From: Ruminococcus sp. | GTDB lineage: Bacteria; Bacillota; Clostridia; Oscillospirales; Ruminococcaceae | Direction: 5' to 3' | Assembly (NCBI GenBank): GCA_014799785.1 | Contig: JAAVHI010000084.1 | Span: 1-52,718, forward strand | Length of the DNA: 52,718 bases | Shown here: one piece after another, positions 1-7,954 of the stretch | Position numbering within the stretch: the first letter of the stretch is position 1 | How the letters are laid out: every line of letters starts with the position of its first letter | Notes under the pieces: model-generated | Database searches by the model: none | Told to the model about the DNA's origin: nothing | What the model saw: the letters and a program-made list of their open reading frames with translations, nothing else | Position numbers and translations under genes: made by a program

Positions 1-152
1 CGGGCGCGGGGAGGGGATTTCGCGCTCTGCGGAGCGCGACCAAAGGGCTCTGCCCTCTGGACTTCTGCGAGCTGGGCTCAGCTCGACCAGCTGATGTCGG
101 CGGCTTCGCCGCCTAAAGGCTTGTTAGATAGTGCGCTAAATCAAAATTTATC
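1..152 (+). repeat. Dispersed hairpin-rich repeat, family A, copy 1
   Basis: This stretch matches the reverse complement of 52469-52638 in blocks: the first 26 bases are identical, as are the block around CCAAAGGGCTC..CCCTCTGGACTTC (one mismatch), the GGCGGCTTCGCCGCC hairpin and the terminal CGCTAAATCAAAATTTATC. Between the conserved blocks the stems differ in sequence but remain self-complementary, for example GCGCTCTGCGGAGCGC here. It is a chain of short hairpins and no gene is visible in it. The promoter of the next gene begins just downstream. The element may continue beyond the left edge. Confidence 0.8.
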
Positions 153-190
153 CGCAGAAATTGATTTCCACAATAATTTTGCAAATTATG

Positions 191-219
191 TTGAAAAATT
201 TGCATGACAATGCTATAAT
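191..219 (+). promoter_or_regulatory. Sigma-A promoter of the VanY-like gene
   Basis: TTGAAA at 191-196 and TATAAT at 214-219 are separated by 17 bp. Transcription would start near 226, which rules out the upstream in-frame GTG at 228 and favours the GTG at 264. Confidence 0.8.
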
Positions 220-263
220 GTTTTTATGTGCCGATTTATGACGTTTCATATGGAGGTCTTTAC

Positions 264-1223
264 GTGAGAAAGGTTAAAAGATACAAAAACCAAAGGAGAG
301 TAATAATTTTGCGCGGAATAAAATATTTATTGATAATAACGGCGCTGCTTCTGGCGCTGGCTTTTGTACTTACCAAATTTGTGTTCAAGGGCGATAAAGA
401 CGCGGAAAGCGCCGAAAGCGAGACCGTTACGGTCTCGGTGACCGAAACAACGCCCCCGCCAAAGGAGGACGAGAATATCGACAACAAGTGGGCTATGTTC
501 CTTGTGAATAAGAAAAATCCGCTTCCCGCCGATTACGACAGCAGGATCGAGACCAAGGTGGTCTTTGAAAGCTGGCGGGAATATTTCCTCGACGTGAGGG
601 CGGCGGAATATCTGGAAAAAATGATCGAAGCTGCCGAAAAGGACGGTATTGACCTGTACGTCGTATCGGCGTACCGTACCATTGAATACCAGCAGCAGAA
701 CTTCGACAACAGCGTTCAGGACAGAGTTGACAAAGGAATGAGCTATGACGACGCTTACGCCGACACCCTTGCGGAGGTGGCGCTCCCCGGCGAAAGCGAG
801 CATAACGCGGGTCTGGCTCTGGACATAATGGTTGAGGAGTACCAGAGCATGGACGACGACGGCTTCGAGGACACCGAGGCGTTCGCGTGGCTTGACAAGC
901 ACGCCGCAGAGTACGGCTTTATCCTCCGATATCCCAAGGGAAAACAGGAAATCACGGGAATAATCTACGAGCCGTGGCACTACCGCTTTGTGGGCGTGTA
1001 CTATGCAAACGAGATAAAGAAAAGCGGTCTGTGTCTGGAGGAATACTACGAGCAGCAGGGCTGGGTTGACGAAAACGGCAGGGCGACGGAAATGCGCGGT
1101 CCTTGGGACGAGGACGAGGAAAAGGACGATCCCGCCGAGACCACTGTTCCCAAGGAGACCGAACCGAAAAAAACTATGGCGACAACGCCATACTCGGAGC
1201 AGAAGGTAACTATTGTGGTGTAA
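264..1223 (+). CDS. VanY-family D-alanyl-D-alanine carboxypeptidase (M15B), membrane-anchored
   Basis: This is a 319-residue zinc D,D-carboxypeptidase-like protein that would trim the terminal D-Ala of peptidoglycan stem peptides outside the membrane. It has a basic N-terminus and one membrane anchor (about residues 19-41), then an acidic Thr-rich linker. The M15B catalytic domain carries SAYR (135-138), SEHNAGLALD (178-187, with zinc ligands His180 and Asp187) and EPWHYR (236-241, with His239). The C-terminal tail is acidic and Pro/Thr-rich. The GTG start at 264 is chosen because GGAGG lies 7 nt upstream. A longer frame from 228 would begin at the transcription start. It is probably monocistronic, since serS has its own promoter. 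Confidence 0.88.
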   Translation: MRKVKRYKNQRRVIILRGIKYLLIITALLLALAFVLTKFVFKGDKDAESAESETVTVSVTETTPPPKEDENIDNKWAMFLVNKKNPLPADYDSRIETKVVFESWREYFLDVRAAEYLEKMIEAAEKDGIDLYVVSAYRTIEYQQQNFDNSVQDRVDKGMSYDDAYADTLAEVALPGESEHNAGLALDIMVEEYQSMDDDGFEDTEAFAWLDKHAAEYGFILRYPKGKQEITGIIYEPWHYRFVGVYYANEIKKSGLCLEEYYEQQGWVDENGRATEMRGPWDEDEEKDDPAETTVPKETEPKKTMATTPYSEQKVTIVV

Positions 1224-1269
1224 GTCCTAAAAAATGTAATTTGCGTCACGGAAAAATTTCATGAAAATA

Positions 1270-1298
1270 TTGATTTTTTTACCGCGGTGTGATATAAT
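1270..1298 (+). promoter_or_regulatory. Sigma-A promoter of serS
   Basis: TTGATT at 1270-1275 and TATAAT at 1293-1298 have a 17 bp spacer. The leader to the ATG at 1336 is only about 30 nt, too short for a T-box riboswitch. Confidence 0.75.
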
Positions 1299-1335
1299 TA
1301 TACAATACTTTAATAATGCAAAGGATGTTGAACTT

Positions 1336-2628
1336 ATGCTGGATATTAAATTTGTCCGCGAAAATCCCGACGCGGTAAAGGAAAATATCAAGAAGAAATT
1401 TCAGGATTCAAAGCTGCCGCTGGTGGACGAGGTCGTCGCGATAGACGCCGAGCTGAGAGCCGCCAAGACCGAGGCTGACGAGCTGAGAGCGAACCGCAAC
1501 AAGGCTTCCAAAGAAATAGGCGCGCTCATGGCTCAGGGCAAAAAGGACGAAGCCGAGGCTGCCAAAAAGCGGGTAACGGAATTTGCCGACCGCCTTGCCG
1601 CTCTCGAAGCAAAGGAGACGGAGCTGAGCGAAAAGCTTAACAAGGACATGATGGTCATTCCCAATATTATCGACCCCACTGTTCCGATAGGAAAGGACGA
1701 CTCCGAAAACGTGGAGCTTGAACGCTTCGGCGAGCCTGTTGTTCCCGATTTTGAAGTGCCCTACCACACCGACATTATGGAAAGCCTTAACGGTATCGAC
1801 CTTGACAGCGCGCGCAAGGTTGCGGGAAACGGCTTCTACTATCTTATGGGGGACATCGCCAGACTTCACAGCGCGGTAATCTCCTACGCCAGAGACTTCA
1901 TGATAAACAGAGGCTTCACCTACTGCGTACCTCCCTTTATGATAAGGAGCGGCGTTGTTACAGGCGTTATGAGCTTTGCAGAAATGGACGCTATGATGTA
2001 CAAGATCGAGGGCGAGGATCTGTACCTTATAGGTACCTCCGAGCACTCCATGATAGGCAAATATATCGACACCATTGTTCAGGAAAAGACCCTGCCCCAC
2101 ACGCTGACCAGCTATTCCCCCTGCTTCCGCAAGGAGAAGGGCGCTCACGGCATCGAGGAGAGAGGCGTTTACCGTATCCACCAGTTCGAGAAGCAGGAAA
2201 TGATCGTTGTCTGCAAGCCCGAGGACAGTCCCGAATGGTTCCATAAGCTTTGGAGAAACACCGTCGATCTGTTCCGTTCAATGGATATACCTGTACGCAC
2301 AATCGAGTGCTGTTCGGGAGACCTTGCAGACCTTAAGGTAAAGTCCTACGACGTGGAGGCTTGGTCGCCCCGCCAGAAGAAATACTTCGAGGTGGGAAGC
2401 TGCTCCAATCTGGGCGACGCTCAGGCAAGACGGCTCAAGATACGCGTAAACGGCGAGGACGGCAGAAAGTACTTTGCCCACACCCTCAACAACACGGTTG
2501 CGGCTCCGCCGAGAATGCTTATCGCGTTCCTCGAAAACAACCTCTGCGCCGACGGCTCGGTGAAGATCCCCGAAGTCCTCAGACCCTACATGGGCGGCAA
2601 GGAAAAGCTTGTCCCCGACAAAGGCTGA
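1336..2628 (+). CDS. serS: Serine--tRNA ligase
   Basis: SerRS charges tRNA-Ser and tRNA-Sec with serine in the cytoplasm. The 430-residue length is typical. The N-terminal long antiparallel coiled coil (about residues 28-105, Lys/Glu/Ala-rich) binds the tRNA variable arm. The class II core shows motif 2 (FRKEKGAHGIEERGVYR, near residue 264) and a motif 3 region ending in PPRMLIAFLENN. Motif 3 reads NNTVAAPPRML rather than the commoner NGSGLAVGRTL form, so this is a divergent clostridial-type SerRS. The ATG at 1336 is chosen because an AAAGGA site precedes it and the open frame further upstream covers the promoter. The stop codon lies inside a family B repeat. Confidence 0.95.
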   Translation: MLDIKFVRENPDAVKENIKKKFQDSKLPLVDEVVAIDAELRAAKTEADELRANRNKASKEIGALMAQGKKDEAEAAKKRVTEFADRLAALEAKETELSEKLNKDMMVIPNIIDPTVPIGKDDSENVELERFGEPVVPDFEVPYHTDIMESLNGIDLDSARKVAGNGFYYLMGDIARLHSAVISYARDFMINRGFTYCVPPFMIRSGVVTGVMSFAEMDAMMYKIEGEDLYLIGTSEHSMIGKYIDTIVQEKTLPHTLTSYSPCFRKEKGAHGIEERGVYRIHQFEKQEMIVVCKPEDSPEWFHKLWRNTVDLFRSMDIPVRTIECCSGDLADLKVKSYDVEAWSPRQKKYFEVGSCSNLGDAQARRLKIRVNGEDGRKYFAHTLNNTVAAPPRMLIAFLENNLCADGSVKIPEVLRPYMGGKEKLVPDKG

Positions 2629-2718
2629 GCCTTTACCCATGCCGCCGTCTTATGGTGAGTAACGTACTGTTCTCCCGAGACGGGAAATAGCTTCTGTATC
2701 GACACTGCACGAAAGGCT
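2620..2718 (+). repeat. Dispersed repeat, family B, copy 1
   Basis: It begins with the palindrome AAAGGCTGAGCCTTT, whose TGA is the serS stop codon. It continues with TACCC.TGCCGCCGTCT, a variable middle, GAGACGGGAAA.AGC and CTTCTGTATCGACA.TGCACGAAAG. The same order of blocks occurs at 13143-13248 and, inverted, at 28601-28683. The leading palindrome could form a 6 bp stem. Confidence 0.8.
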
Positions 2719-2812
2719 CGGTCTGAACGCCAAGACAGAATACAGGACGTTTCTATAGGCATATCGCATAAAAAATAAATGCTATTTTTTATGAATAAGG
2801 TTTATTTAGATA

Positions 2813-2841
2813 TTGACAAATTCTTTTTTTAGTAATATAAT
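2813..2841 (+). promoter_or_regulatory. Strong sigma-A promoter of the chemoreceptor gene
   Basis: Perfect consensus: TTGACA at 2813-2818, a 17 bp spacer, TATAAT at 2836-2841. The 5' leader is about 60 nt and ends in a GGAGGGAG ribosome site. Confidence 0.85.
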
Positions 2842-2908
2842 TATTATAAAATGTGTCGGATATTGTCCAAATTCGGATCCGCACACAAAAAATTGGAGGG
2901 AGTTTTTT

Positions 2909-4588
2909 ATGAAAAACTTAAAAATATCAGCCAAGCTTCTTGTATCTTTCGGGCTGGTACTGCTTCTTATGGTCGGAACAACTATACTGACCACTATTTC
3001 TGTCAGCCGTATCAACGACAGCGCTGATGAATTCTACAACGTATGTTACCTTAACACACAGCAGGCCGAAAGTGTCTCAAAGCATCTTCACAGTGCTGCA
3101 AAGAATATGCTCGGTGCAATTCTCGACAGCGATGATGCCGACATCAGAAGCAGAATTGAAAATGCAACAGCAGACTTTGAGGCTGCCGGTGCGGGTATTG
3201 CATATCTCAGAGAAAATTACAAGGGCGACGTTGCTGACATTGACGGAGTTTCTAATCAGTTTTCTACGATACAGGAATATTTTGACGACTTCACTGAGTA
3301 TGCGTACGCAAATCAGGTGGACGAAGCCTTTGCAATATATGAAGCACACATCATGGAGGCTATCAGAACCGCTATTACACATTCCGACAATATGGTTGCC
3401 TTTGTAAACGAACGCAGCGCCGATGAGTATGAAGAAATGCACTCCACAGGCATGTTGACAATGGTCGTTGTTATAGTTGTTTCCGTTGTAGCGGTTATCA
3501 TCGGACTTGCAATGGCTACTTATGTTACAAAGATGATCGGCGGCGGTGTTGCTCAGGCTGAAGAAGCTGCTGAAAAGATGACAACAGGTGACTTTAACAT
3601 TACTGTTACATATGAATCCGAGGACGAGATCGGCGTTCTTTGCAGAAGCATCAGAAGCTTTGCTAATGAGATGAACAACATTATTGATGATATCGACAAC
3701 ATGACCGGCGAGCTTGCAGACTGCAACCTTACTGTACAGAGCCGCTGCCCGACTTCTTATGTAGGTTCATTCTCATCTATCCTTACTTCTCTTAACTCTC
3801 TTACCGAAAAGCTCAATGAGATCATAGGCAGAATCAACGAATCCGCAGATCAGGTATCCTCCGGTTCCGAGCAGGTATCCGGCGGCGCACAGGCGCTTTC
3901 ACAGGGCGCTACACAGCAGGCTTCCTCCGTTGAAGAGCTTGCCGCTACTATCCACGTTATTTCCGATCAGATCAACGACAACGCTGCAAACGCTCACGAA
4001 GCAAACGACAGAACAGAGGTTGTTGTTGACGAGATGAACCAGGCTAACGACAAGATGAAAGAGCTTGTCGGCGCTATGGACGAGATCAGCGCTTCCTCCG
4101 ACGAAACTCAGAAGATTATCAAGACTATTGAAGATATCGCATTCCAGACAAATATCCTTGCTCTTAACGCTGCTGTTGAGGCTGCAAGAGCGGGTGCGGC
4201 AGGCAAGGGCTTCGCAGTTGTTGCCGACGAGGTAAGAAACCTTGCAGGCAAGAGCGCAGAGGCTGCCAAGAACACCACTTCCCTTATCGAGAACACCGTA
4301 TCCTCCATCAACAAGGGTAATGCGCTTGTTACAGAGGTTGCAGACAAGATGTCCAACGCAATGGAAGCAACTACAGTTGTTGCAGGCTTAAATGTGAAGA
4401 TTTCCGACGCTTCCAAGCAGGCGGCAGATTCCATTACACAGGTTACTGTTGGTATTGAGCAGATTTCCAGCGTTGTACAGACAAACTCCGCTACAGCAGA
4501 GCAGTCCGCAGCGGCTTCCGAGGAGCTTTCCGGACAGGCGAGCATGCTCAAGGAAATGGTTTCCGACTTCAAGATCAGAGCATATTGA
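2909..4588 (+). CDS. Methyl-accepting chemotaxis protein
   Basis: This is a 559-residue transmembrane chemoreceptor that would signal to CheA/CheW. It has TM1 at about residues 9-31, a periplasm-equivalent helical-bundle sensor of about 155 residues, and TM2 ([20 protein letters not shown]) near residues 187-212. A HAMP domain follows, then a long cytoplasmic coiled coil. The signalling-tip signature [20 protein letters not shown] lies near residue 408, followed by [14 protein letters not shown]. Its small extracellular domain resembles the four-helix-bundle class, so the ligand cannot be guessed. Start ATG 2909 follows GGAGGGAG. There are no che or flagellar genes nearby, so it is an orphan receptor. 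A terminator follows directly. Confidence 0.95.
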   Translation: MKNLKISAKLLVSFGLVLLLMVGTTILTTISVSRINDSADEFYNVCYLNTQQAESVSKHLHSAAKNMLGAILDSDDADIRSRIENATADFEAAGAGIAYLRENYKGDVADIDGVSNQFSTIQEYFDDFTEYAYANQVDEAFAIYEAHIMEAIRTAITHSDNMVAFVNERSADEYEEMHSTGMLTMVVVIVVSVVAVIIGLAMATYVTKMIGGGVAQAEEAAEKMTTGDFNITVTYESEDEIGVLCRSIRSFANEMNNIIDDIDNMTGELADCNLTVQSRCPTSYVGSFSSILTSLNSLTEKLNEIIGRINESADQVSSGSEQVSGGAQALSQGATQQASSVEELAATIHVISDQINDNAANAHEANDRTEVVVDEMNQANDKMKELVGAMDEISASSDETQKIIKTIEDIAFQTNILALNAAVEAARAGAAGKGFAVVADEVRNLAGKSAEAAKNTTSLIENTVSSINKGNALVTEVADKMSNAMEATTVVAGLNVKISDASKQAADSITQVTVGIEQISSVVQTNSATAEQSAAASEELSGQASMLKEMVSDFKIRAY

Positions 4589-4608
4589 TCTTAACCAATC
4601 TAAACAAT

Positions 4609-4641
4609 TACGGACGTTCCCGATGGGAGCGTCCGTTTTTT
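4609..4641 (+). terminator. Rho-independent terminator after the chemoreceptor
   Basis: An ACGGACG / CGTCCGT stem, extended by TTCCC/GGGAG, is followed by a T-run. It lies 20 nt after the stop codon. Confidence 0.85.
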
Positions 4642-4660
4642 GCACCACTTATAAAAAGAA

Positions 4661-4685
4661 ACAGGGCACGTTTAACGTGCCCTGT
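4661..4685 (-). terminator. Terminator of the 4702-5088 gene
   Basis: A strong palindrome, ACAGGGCACG TTTAA CGTGCCCTGT, sits just past the stop codon of the minus-strand membrane protein gene. Confidence 0.7.
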
Positions 4686-4701
4686 TTGATGTTATGTAAA
4701 T

Positions 4702-5088
4702 TTACGCCGATTTAAGCACTGCAAATGTGTACACAGCAGGAAGCGCGGCAATGAACAGATCGCCGATGGTGAAGCTTCTTCCGATAATGGCGGCTATCAC
4801 TGAAATGAGACATATTCCGGTCATTATCAAACCGTAAATGAAACCTTTCCGCTTTGCGGCTTGAGAGCCTATGAAGCCACACACCGCAAGAATACCAAAA
4901 CCGATGCACACGACTGCAAATCCCAGAAAATTTCCGATAAAGCCAAAGACACGTCCGCTCTCAATCATGTTGAAAATTCTGAAGCCGGTATAGTAGCTTC
5001 TTCCCGTAAGGGCGCGTACACCCATAACTAACGACAGCAGCGCGGTTATCCCGCACAGCACCGAGCAAATATTAATGACTTTTTTCAT
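4702..5088 (-). CDS. Small four-helix membrane protein, function unknown
   Basis: I do not recognise a family. The 128-residue product is mostly hydrophobic, with predicted membrane segments near residues 5-24, 48-75, 83-101 and 107-124. A short polar loop (about residues 28-45) follows the first helix, and a basic loop (QAAKRKG) lies between helices 2 and 3. There is no signal peptide and no catalytic motif. Start ATG 5088 follows an AAAGGGTG site. It lies between the tRNA cluster and the chemoreceptor, is transcribed towards the chemoreceptor and ends in its own terminator. Confidence 0.7.
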   Translation of the reverse strand: MKKVINICSVLCGITALLSLVMGVRALTGRSYYTGFRIFNMIESGRVFGFIGNFLGFAVVCIGFGILAVCGFIGSQAAKRKGFIYGLIMTGICLISVIAAIIGRSFTIGDLFIAALPAVYTFAVLKSA

Positions 5089-5181
5089 GACAGCACCCTT
5101 TCCTATAGCGATTGAAAACCGCTGTATTAAACAAAACGCCGAGACTATTGTCCCGACGAATTAAGCAAAAAAATGATAAAT

Positions 5182-5215
5182 AGAAAAGTTTCCGTATTTC
5201 TACAGAAACTTTTCT
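5182..5215 (-). terminator. Terminator of the tRNA operon
   Basis: On the minus strand AGAAAAGTTTC..GAAACTTTTCT forms a stem followed a few bases later by a T-run. It lies 20 nt beyond the CCA end of tRNA-Gly. Confidence 0.75.
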
Positions 5216-5234
5216 GTCTGCGGGAACTTCCCGT

Positions 5235-5310
5235 TGGAGCGGATTACGGGGCTCGAACCCGCTACCTCCACCTTGGCAAGGTGGCGCTCTACCAGATGAG
5301 CTAAATCCGC
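5235..5310 (-). tRNA. tRNA-Gly (anticodon GCC)
   Basis: The 76-nt gene has a full cloverleaf: acceptor GCGGATT pairs with AATCCGC, the anticodon loop carries GCC, the T arm has GGTTCGAGCCC, the discriminator base is T, and CCA is encoded. It is the last gene of the tRNA operon. Confidence 0.97.
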
Positions 5311-5356
5311 ATAATGGCAGCGGCGGTGAAAAACGCCGCATGACCGTGCTTAAAAG

Positions 5357-5432
5357 TGGTGCCTCCGGACGGAATCGAACCATCGACACGGGGATTTTCA
5401 GTCCCCTGCTCTACCGACTGAGCTACAGAGGC
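5357..5432 (-). tRNA. tRNA-Phe (anticodon GAA)
   Basis: The 76-nt gene has acceptor GCCTCTG pairing with CGGAGGC (one G-T pair), anticodon loop CTGAAAA with GAA, T loop GGTTCGATTCC and an encoded CCA. Confidence 0.97.
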
Positions 5433-5472
5433 ATCTTCGCTGCACAGCTGCCAAACCAACCCAAAAAAGAAT

Positions 5473-5549
5473 TGGCGACCCGAATGGGACTCGAACCCAC
5501 GACCTCCGCCGTGACAGGGCGGCGTTCTAACCAGCTGAACTATCGGGCC
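5473..5549 (-). tRNA. tRNA-Asp (anticodon GTC)
   Basis: The 77-nt gene has acceptor GGCCCGA pairing with TCGGGTC, anticodon loop CTGTCAC with GTC, discriminator G and an encoded CCA. Confidence 0.97.
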
Positions 5550-5584
5550 ATACCCGCTTGAAACGAATCACGCTCAAAACGAGT

Positions 5585-5609
5585 TTAAAAAAGGACTTTG
5601 CAGTCCTTT
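5585..5609 (-). terminator. Internal terminator between tRNA-Val and tRNA-Asp
   Basis: On the minus strand AAAAGGACT GCAA AGTCCTTTTTT follows the CCA of tRNA-Val directly. It could reduce read-through into the three downstream tRNA genes or define the 3' end for processing. No second promoter is obvious in the 60 nt before tRNA-Asp. Confidence 0.7.
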
Positions 5610-5685
5610 TGGTGGGAACAATAGGGCTCGAACCTATGACCCTCTGCTTGTAAGGCAGATGCTCTCCCAGCTGAGCTATGCTCCC
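5610..5685 (-). tRNA. tRNA-Val (anticodon TAC)
   Basis: The 76-nt gene has acceptor GGGAGCA pairing with TGTTCCC, anticodon loop CTTACAA with TAC, T loop GGTTCGAGCCC, discriminator A and an encoded CCA. It is the first gene of the tRNA operon. Confidence 0.97.
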
Positions 5686-5715
5686 ATTGTTCGCCTTAAT
5701 ATCGGCGACTTAATT

Positions 5716-5744
5716 ATATTACACCAAAACAAGGGAAAAGTCAA
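5716..5744 (-). promoter_or_regulatory. Promoter of the tRNA operon
   Basis: On the minus strand TTGACT (5744-5739), a 17 bp spacer and TAATAT (5721-5716) lie about 30 bp upstream of tRNA-Val. Confidence 0.75.
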
Positions 5745-5823
5745 GGGATTTTTCCAAAAAAATATTAATATCAGCATATTGCACAATTATGCGCACAAAC
5801 GATTCAGCAATATGCAACAATTT

Positions 5824-5867
5824 ATAATAAAAACGGGATATTGCCATGTTTTTAAGCAATATCCCGC
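5824..5867 (-). terminator. Terminator of the phage-head gene operon
   Basis: On the minus strand the 11 bp stem CGGGATATTGC / GCAATATCCCG is followed by TTTTTATTAT. It closes the nine-gene phage-derived cassette 5 nt past the last stop codon. Confidence 0.9.
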
Positions 5868-5871
5868 TCTA

Positions 5872-6795
5872 TTATTTATTACAATATTTGTCAAAATAAC
5901 AAATATCCTTGGTAAAAATGCCCTTTTTAGCGTTGCCGCAGACTTCAATAGCGGATATCTCGTGAACAGAACCGTCGGGAAAAGTTACCTTATCCCGCAG
6001 CTCCTCGCCGCTGTAGCCGATGTAGGACAAAAATTTGCTCTTGCAGCCCCTTTCGGTGAAGTTCAGACGGTATTGCAGTCCGTAATCGCTCAGCCCCACA
6101 AACTGCCTGTCGTAGGCGATATATTTGTGGCGGACGATACCCTGCTGTGCCGCAAAACCGTCGGTATAATTGTAGCTGTACGTGCCGTTCACGTCTTTCA
6201 TATGATAGTTGCTCACCATTTTGGAATAATCGCCCGTACAGCCCTCTTCAAAGACATTTTCGGGACTTATCGTTTTGGGGTTCACAGGTGACAGCCGCAC
6301 TTCATTGACCGCCCCGATATAGGGATAATCCTCGTTCAGCTCCAGCGAAAGGCTCACGATCGCCGACCACTGGCTGTCATGCTCGTTGACGTAGATGTAC
6401 CGCGCCGTCTGAGAGCTGTTCTGCCATGTCACATTAGGGACGATCATTTTTTCCGACATCAGCGAGTTGAGGGAAAGTCCCGCCATAAGTCCGGGAGCAA
6501 GCTCGTTCTGTGCAAGCATTGAGGAAAAGCCTCTGGAGGACAGCCTCAGCAGCGTCCTGCCGCCGCTTTTTGTAACGGTGAGACCGTCCATAATGCCGCG
6601 GTGGAGAATTTTTTCGCCGATAGAAAGCTTCGCCTCCACCACCTCGGAAATGCCTTCGCCGCCGATAACGGTCGCGTCGAGGGCGCTGTAGGGAGTGTAT
6701 CGCTCCTTTCTGCACCTGAAGCCTGCGAGAGCGTCGGTGGCAAACGTTTTGCCGTCCGTTGTTTTCAGCGTGAGGACCGCTTTTTCTCCGCTCAT
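5872..6795 (-). CDS. Phage tail-hub (gpD/XkdQ-like) protein, tentative
   Basis: This 307-residue protein is the last gene of the cassette. Its first part (TLKTTDGKTF..., SIGEKILHRGIMDGLTVTKS, then SRGFSSMLAQNELAPG) resembles the N-terminal beta domains of baseplate-hub proteins of the gpD/XkdQ type, which cap the tail tube. I base this on pattern, not on a diagnostic motif. No signal peptide or transmembrane segment is visible. Its ATG overlaps the stop of the preceding gene in an ATGA, so translation is coupled. A hub without a tape measure or sheath gene is unusual, and the protein could instead be a head-associated plug or fibre. Confidence 0.5.
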   Translation of the reverse strand: MSGEKAVLTLKTTDGKTFATDALAGFRCRKERYTPYSALDATVIGGEGISEVVEAKLSIGEKILHRGIMDGLTVTKSGGRTLLRLSSRGFSSMLAQNELAPGLMAGLSLNSLMSEKMIVPNVTWQNSSQTARYIYVNEHDSQWSAIVSLSLELNEDYPYIGAVNEVRLSPVNPKTISPENVFEEGCTGDYSKMVSNYHMKDVNGTYSYNYTDGFAAQQGIVRHKYIAYDRQFVGLSDYGLQYRLNFTERGCKSKFLSYIGYSGEELRDKVTFPDGSVHEISAIEVCGNAKKGIFTKDICYFDKYCNK

Positions 6796-7163
6796 TCAGC
6801 TTCGCCCTCCTTTTCGGCAACGTCGACTTTTCCGATAAATTCTACGCTGACCTTTTCGGAGTACCCGCTCTTCCCGTCGCACTTGTAGTCGGCGAGAAAA
6901 ACGTCCGCAAAAACCATTCCCGCGTAGGTAAGAGTAAGCTTTGTGCCGTTCCGCAGAAGTCCGTCAAGAACGTCTGCACAGGGCGTTTCGGAAGTGCCCG
7001 AAAGCTTGATCCGCACAGCCTTTGCGCCGCCGTTCCAAAGGTAAACCGAACCGCTGCTGAGTACTGTTTCGCCAACTGCCGCAGAGCGCGAAAAGCCGTA
7101 CTCCTCAACAAAAAGCTTTACGCCGCCGAACACAGCGGAATTTTTATCAGCTGCAAATGTCAT
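6792..7163 (-). CDS. Phage structural protein, tail-tube/adaptor-like, function uncertain
   Basis: This is a 123-residue beta-rich protein (short alternating hydrophobic segments, for example KLTLTYAGMVFADVFLADYK). Size and position between a neck-type gene and a hub-like gene suggest a tail-tube or adaptor component. The start ATG 7163 is chosen for its GGAGG site 7 nt upstream; seven codons of open frame lie further up. It overlaps the end of the preceding gene by 17 nt and the following start by 4 nt, so three genes are tightly coupled. Confidence 0.5.
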   Translation of the reverse strand: MTFAADKNSAVFGGVKLFVEEYGFSRSAAVGETVLSSGSVYLWNGGAKAVRIKLSGTSETPCADVLDGLLRNGTKLTLTYAGMVFADVFLADYKCDGKSGYSEKVSVEFIGKVDVAEKEGEAE

Positions 7164-7527
7164 AGCCGTGCCTCCTGACCTCAAAAATTATTTCGCAGTA
7201 GACCCTGTCGCACCTTGCTTCGTAAAAGGTCTCGGAAATTTCCGCGCTGTAGACCTCCGCGCCGCCGTCCATTACAGCGGGGATAACGGTTTTCTCGGCA
7301 ACAGTTCGGACGGCTTCACCCTCAGAGCCGAACGCCTGAACCGTTACCCTTACATAAGCGGTAACGTCCGAAACGCCGCAGCGAAGCCGTTCGAGCCTGA
7401 TCTTCTTTATTCCCGCGTAAGCGTGTACCTCACCTCTCTTTTTTTCAAAGCGGTCTGCACTGTACTCGTCGCAGCAGGGTATACCCGCGTCGGAAATCGC
7501 AGTAATAATTGGATTTACAATATTCAT
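7147..7527 (-). CDS. Phage head-tail joining/tail-terminator-like protein, tentative
   Basis: The 126-residue protein has the size, position (after a connector-like gene) and alternating alpha/beta look of minor structural proteins that finish the head-tail interface. It begins with a helix (NIVNPIITAISDAGI) and then beta strands (DVTAYVRVTVQAFG). I see no catalytic motif. Its 3' end overlaps the next gene. Confidence 0.45.
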   Translation of the reverse strand: MNIVNPIITAISDAGIPCCDEYSADRFEKKRGEVHAYAGIKKIRLERLRCGVSDVTAYVRVTVQAFGSEGEAVRTVAEKTVIPAVMDGGAEVYSAEISETFYEARCDRVYCEIIFEVRRHGYDICS

Positions 7528-7577
7528 ACTTATGACCGTTTTTCCGTTGGGGAAAACGCGTCCTCCTTTCGTAAAGC

Positions 7578-7940
7578 TTAGTCTGTTCTCAGGAACAGAA
7601 ATCCGTCGTCACGTATGATACCCACGCATAACGCCTCGTAGCTTCTGTAAAGCTTCTCGGCACATTCAATTCTGCGGGGATAATCGCTTTCGGCGGATAC
7701 CGCACCAGTCCTTGTGAGGGACAGCCTTTCCCGCGCAGACTTTATTTCAAGCACCCTGCAAAGCGTCTCGGCGGCGGCAAGATAGTACAGACGGGGATCC
7801 CCCGCGTTTTCGTCGCCGATAATGCGTCTGCCCGTGTACTCGGCGGCAAGCTCCGCCGCTGGGAGAAAGCTGTCCGCGTCCTCCTCGCAGTAAAAAAGCT
7901 TGAAAACCGAGAATACCTTATCAATGTCAAGAACTGCCAT
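7578..7940 (-). CDS. Phage head-tail connector-like protein
   Basis: The 120-residue mostly helical protein fits the gp6/YqbG type of head-tail connector (short helices, AAEYTGRRIIGDENAGDPRLYYLAAAETLC). The start ATG 7940 is preferred because GGAGGT precedes it by 6 nt. The open frame to 7958 would overlap the previous stop. Assignment rests on position and helical pattern only. Confidence 0.5.
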   Translation of the reverse strand: MAVLDIDKVFSVFKLFYCEEDADSFLPAAELAAEYTGRRIIGDENAGDPRLYYLAAAETLCRVLEIKSARERLSLTRTGAVSAESDYPRRIECAEKLYRSYEALCVGIIRDDGFLFLRTD

Positions 7941-7954
7941 TTCAGTACCTCCGA

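Noticed and set aside
1261..1335. T-box riboswitch or longer N-terminus for serS
   Set aside because: The promoter boxes lie in this stretch, so the leader is about 30 nt and the upstream frame is not transcribed as coding sequence.
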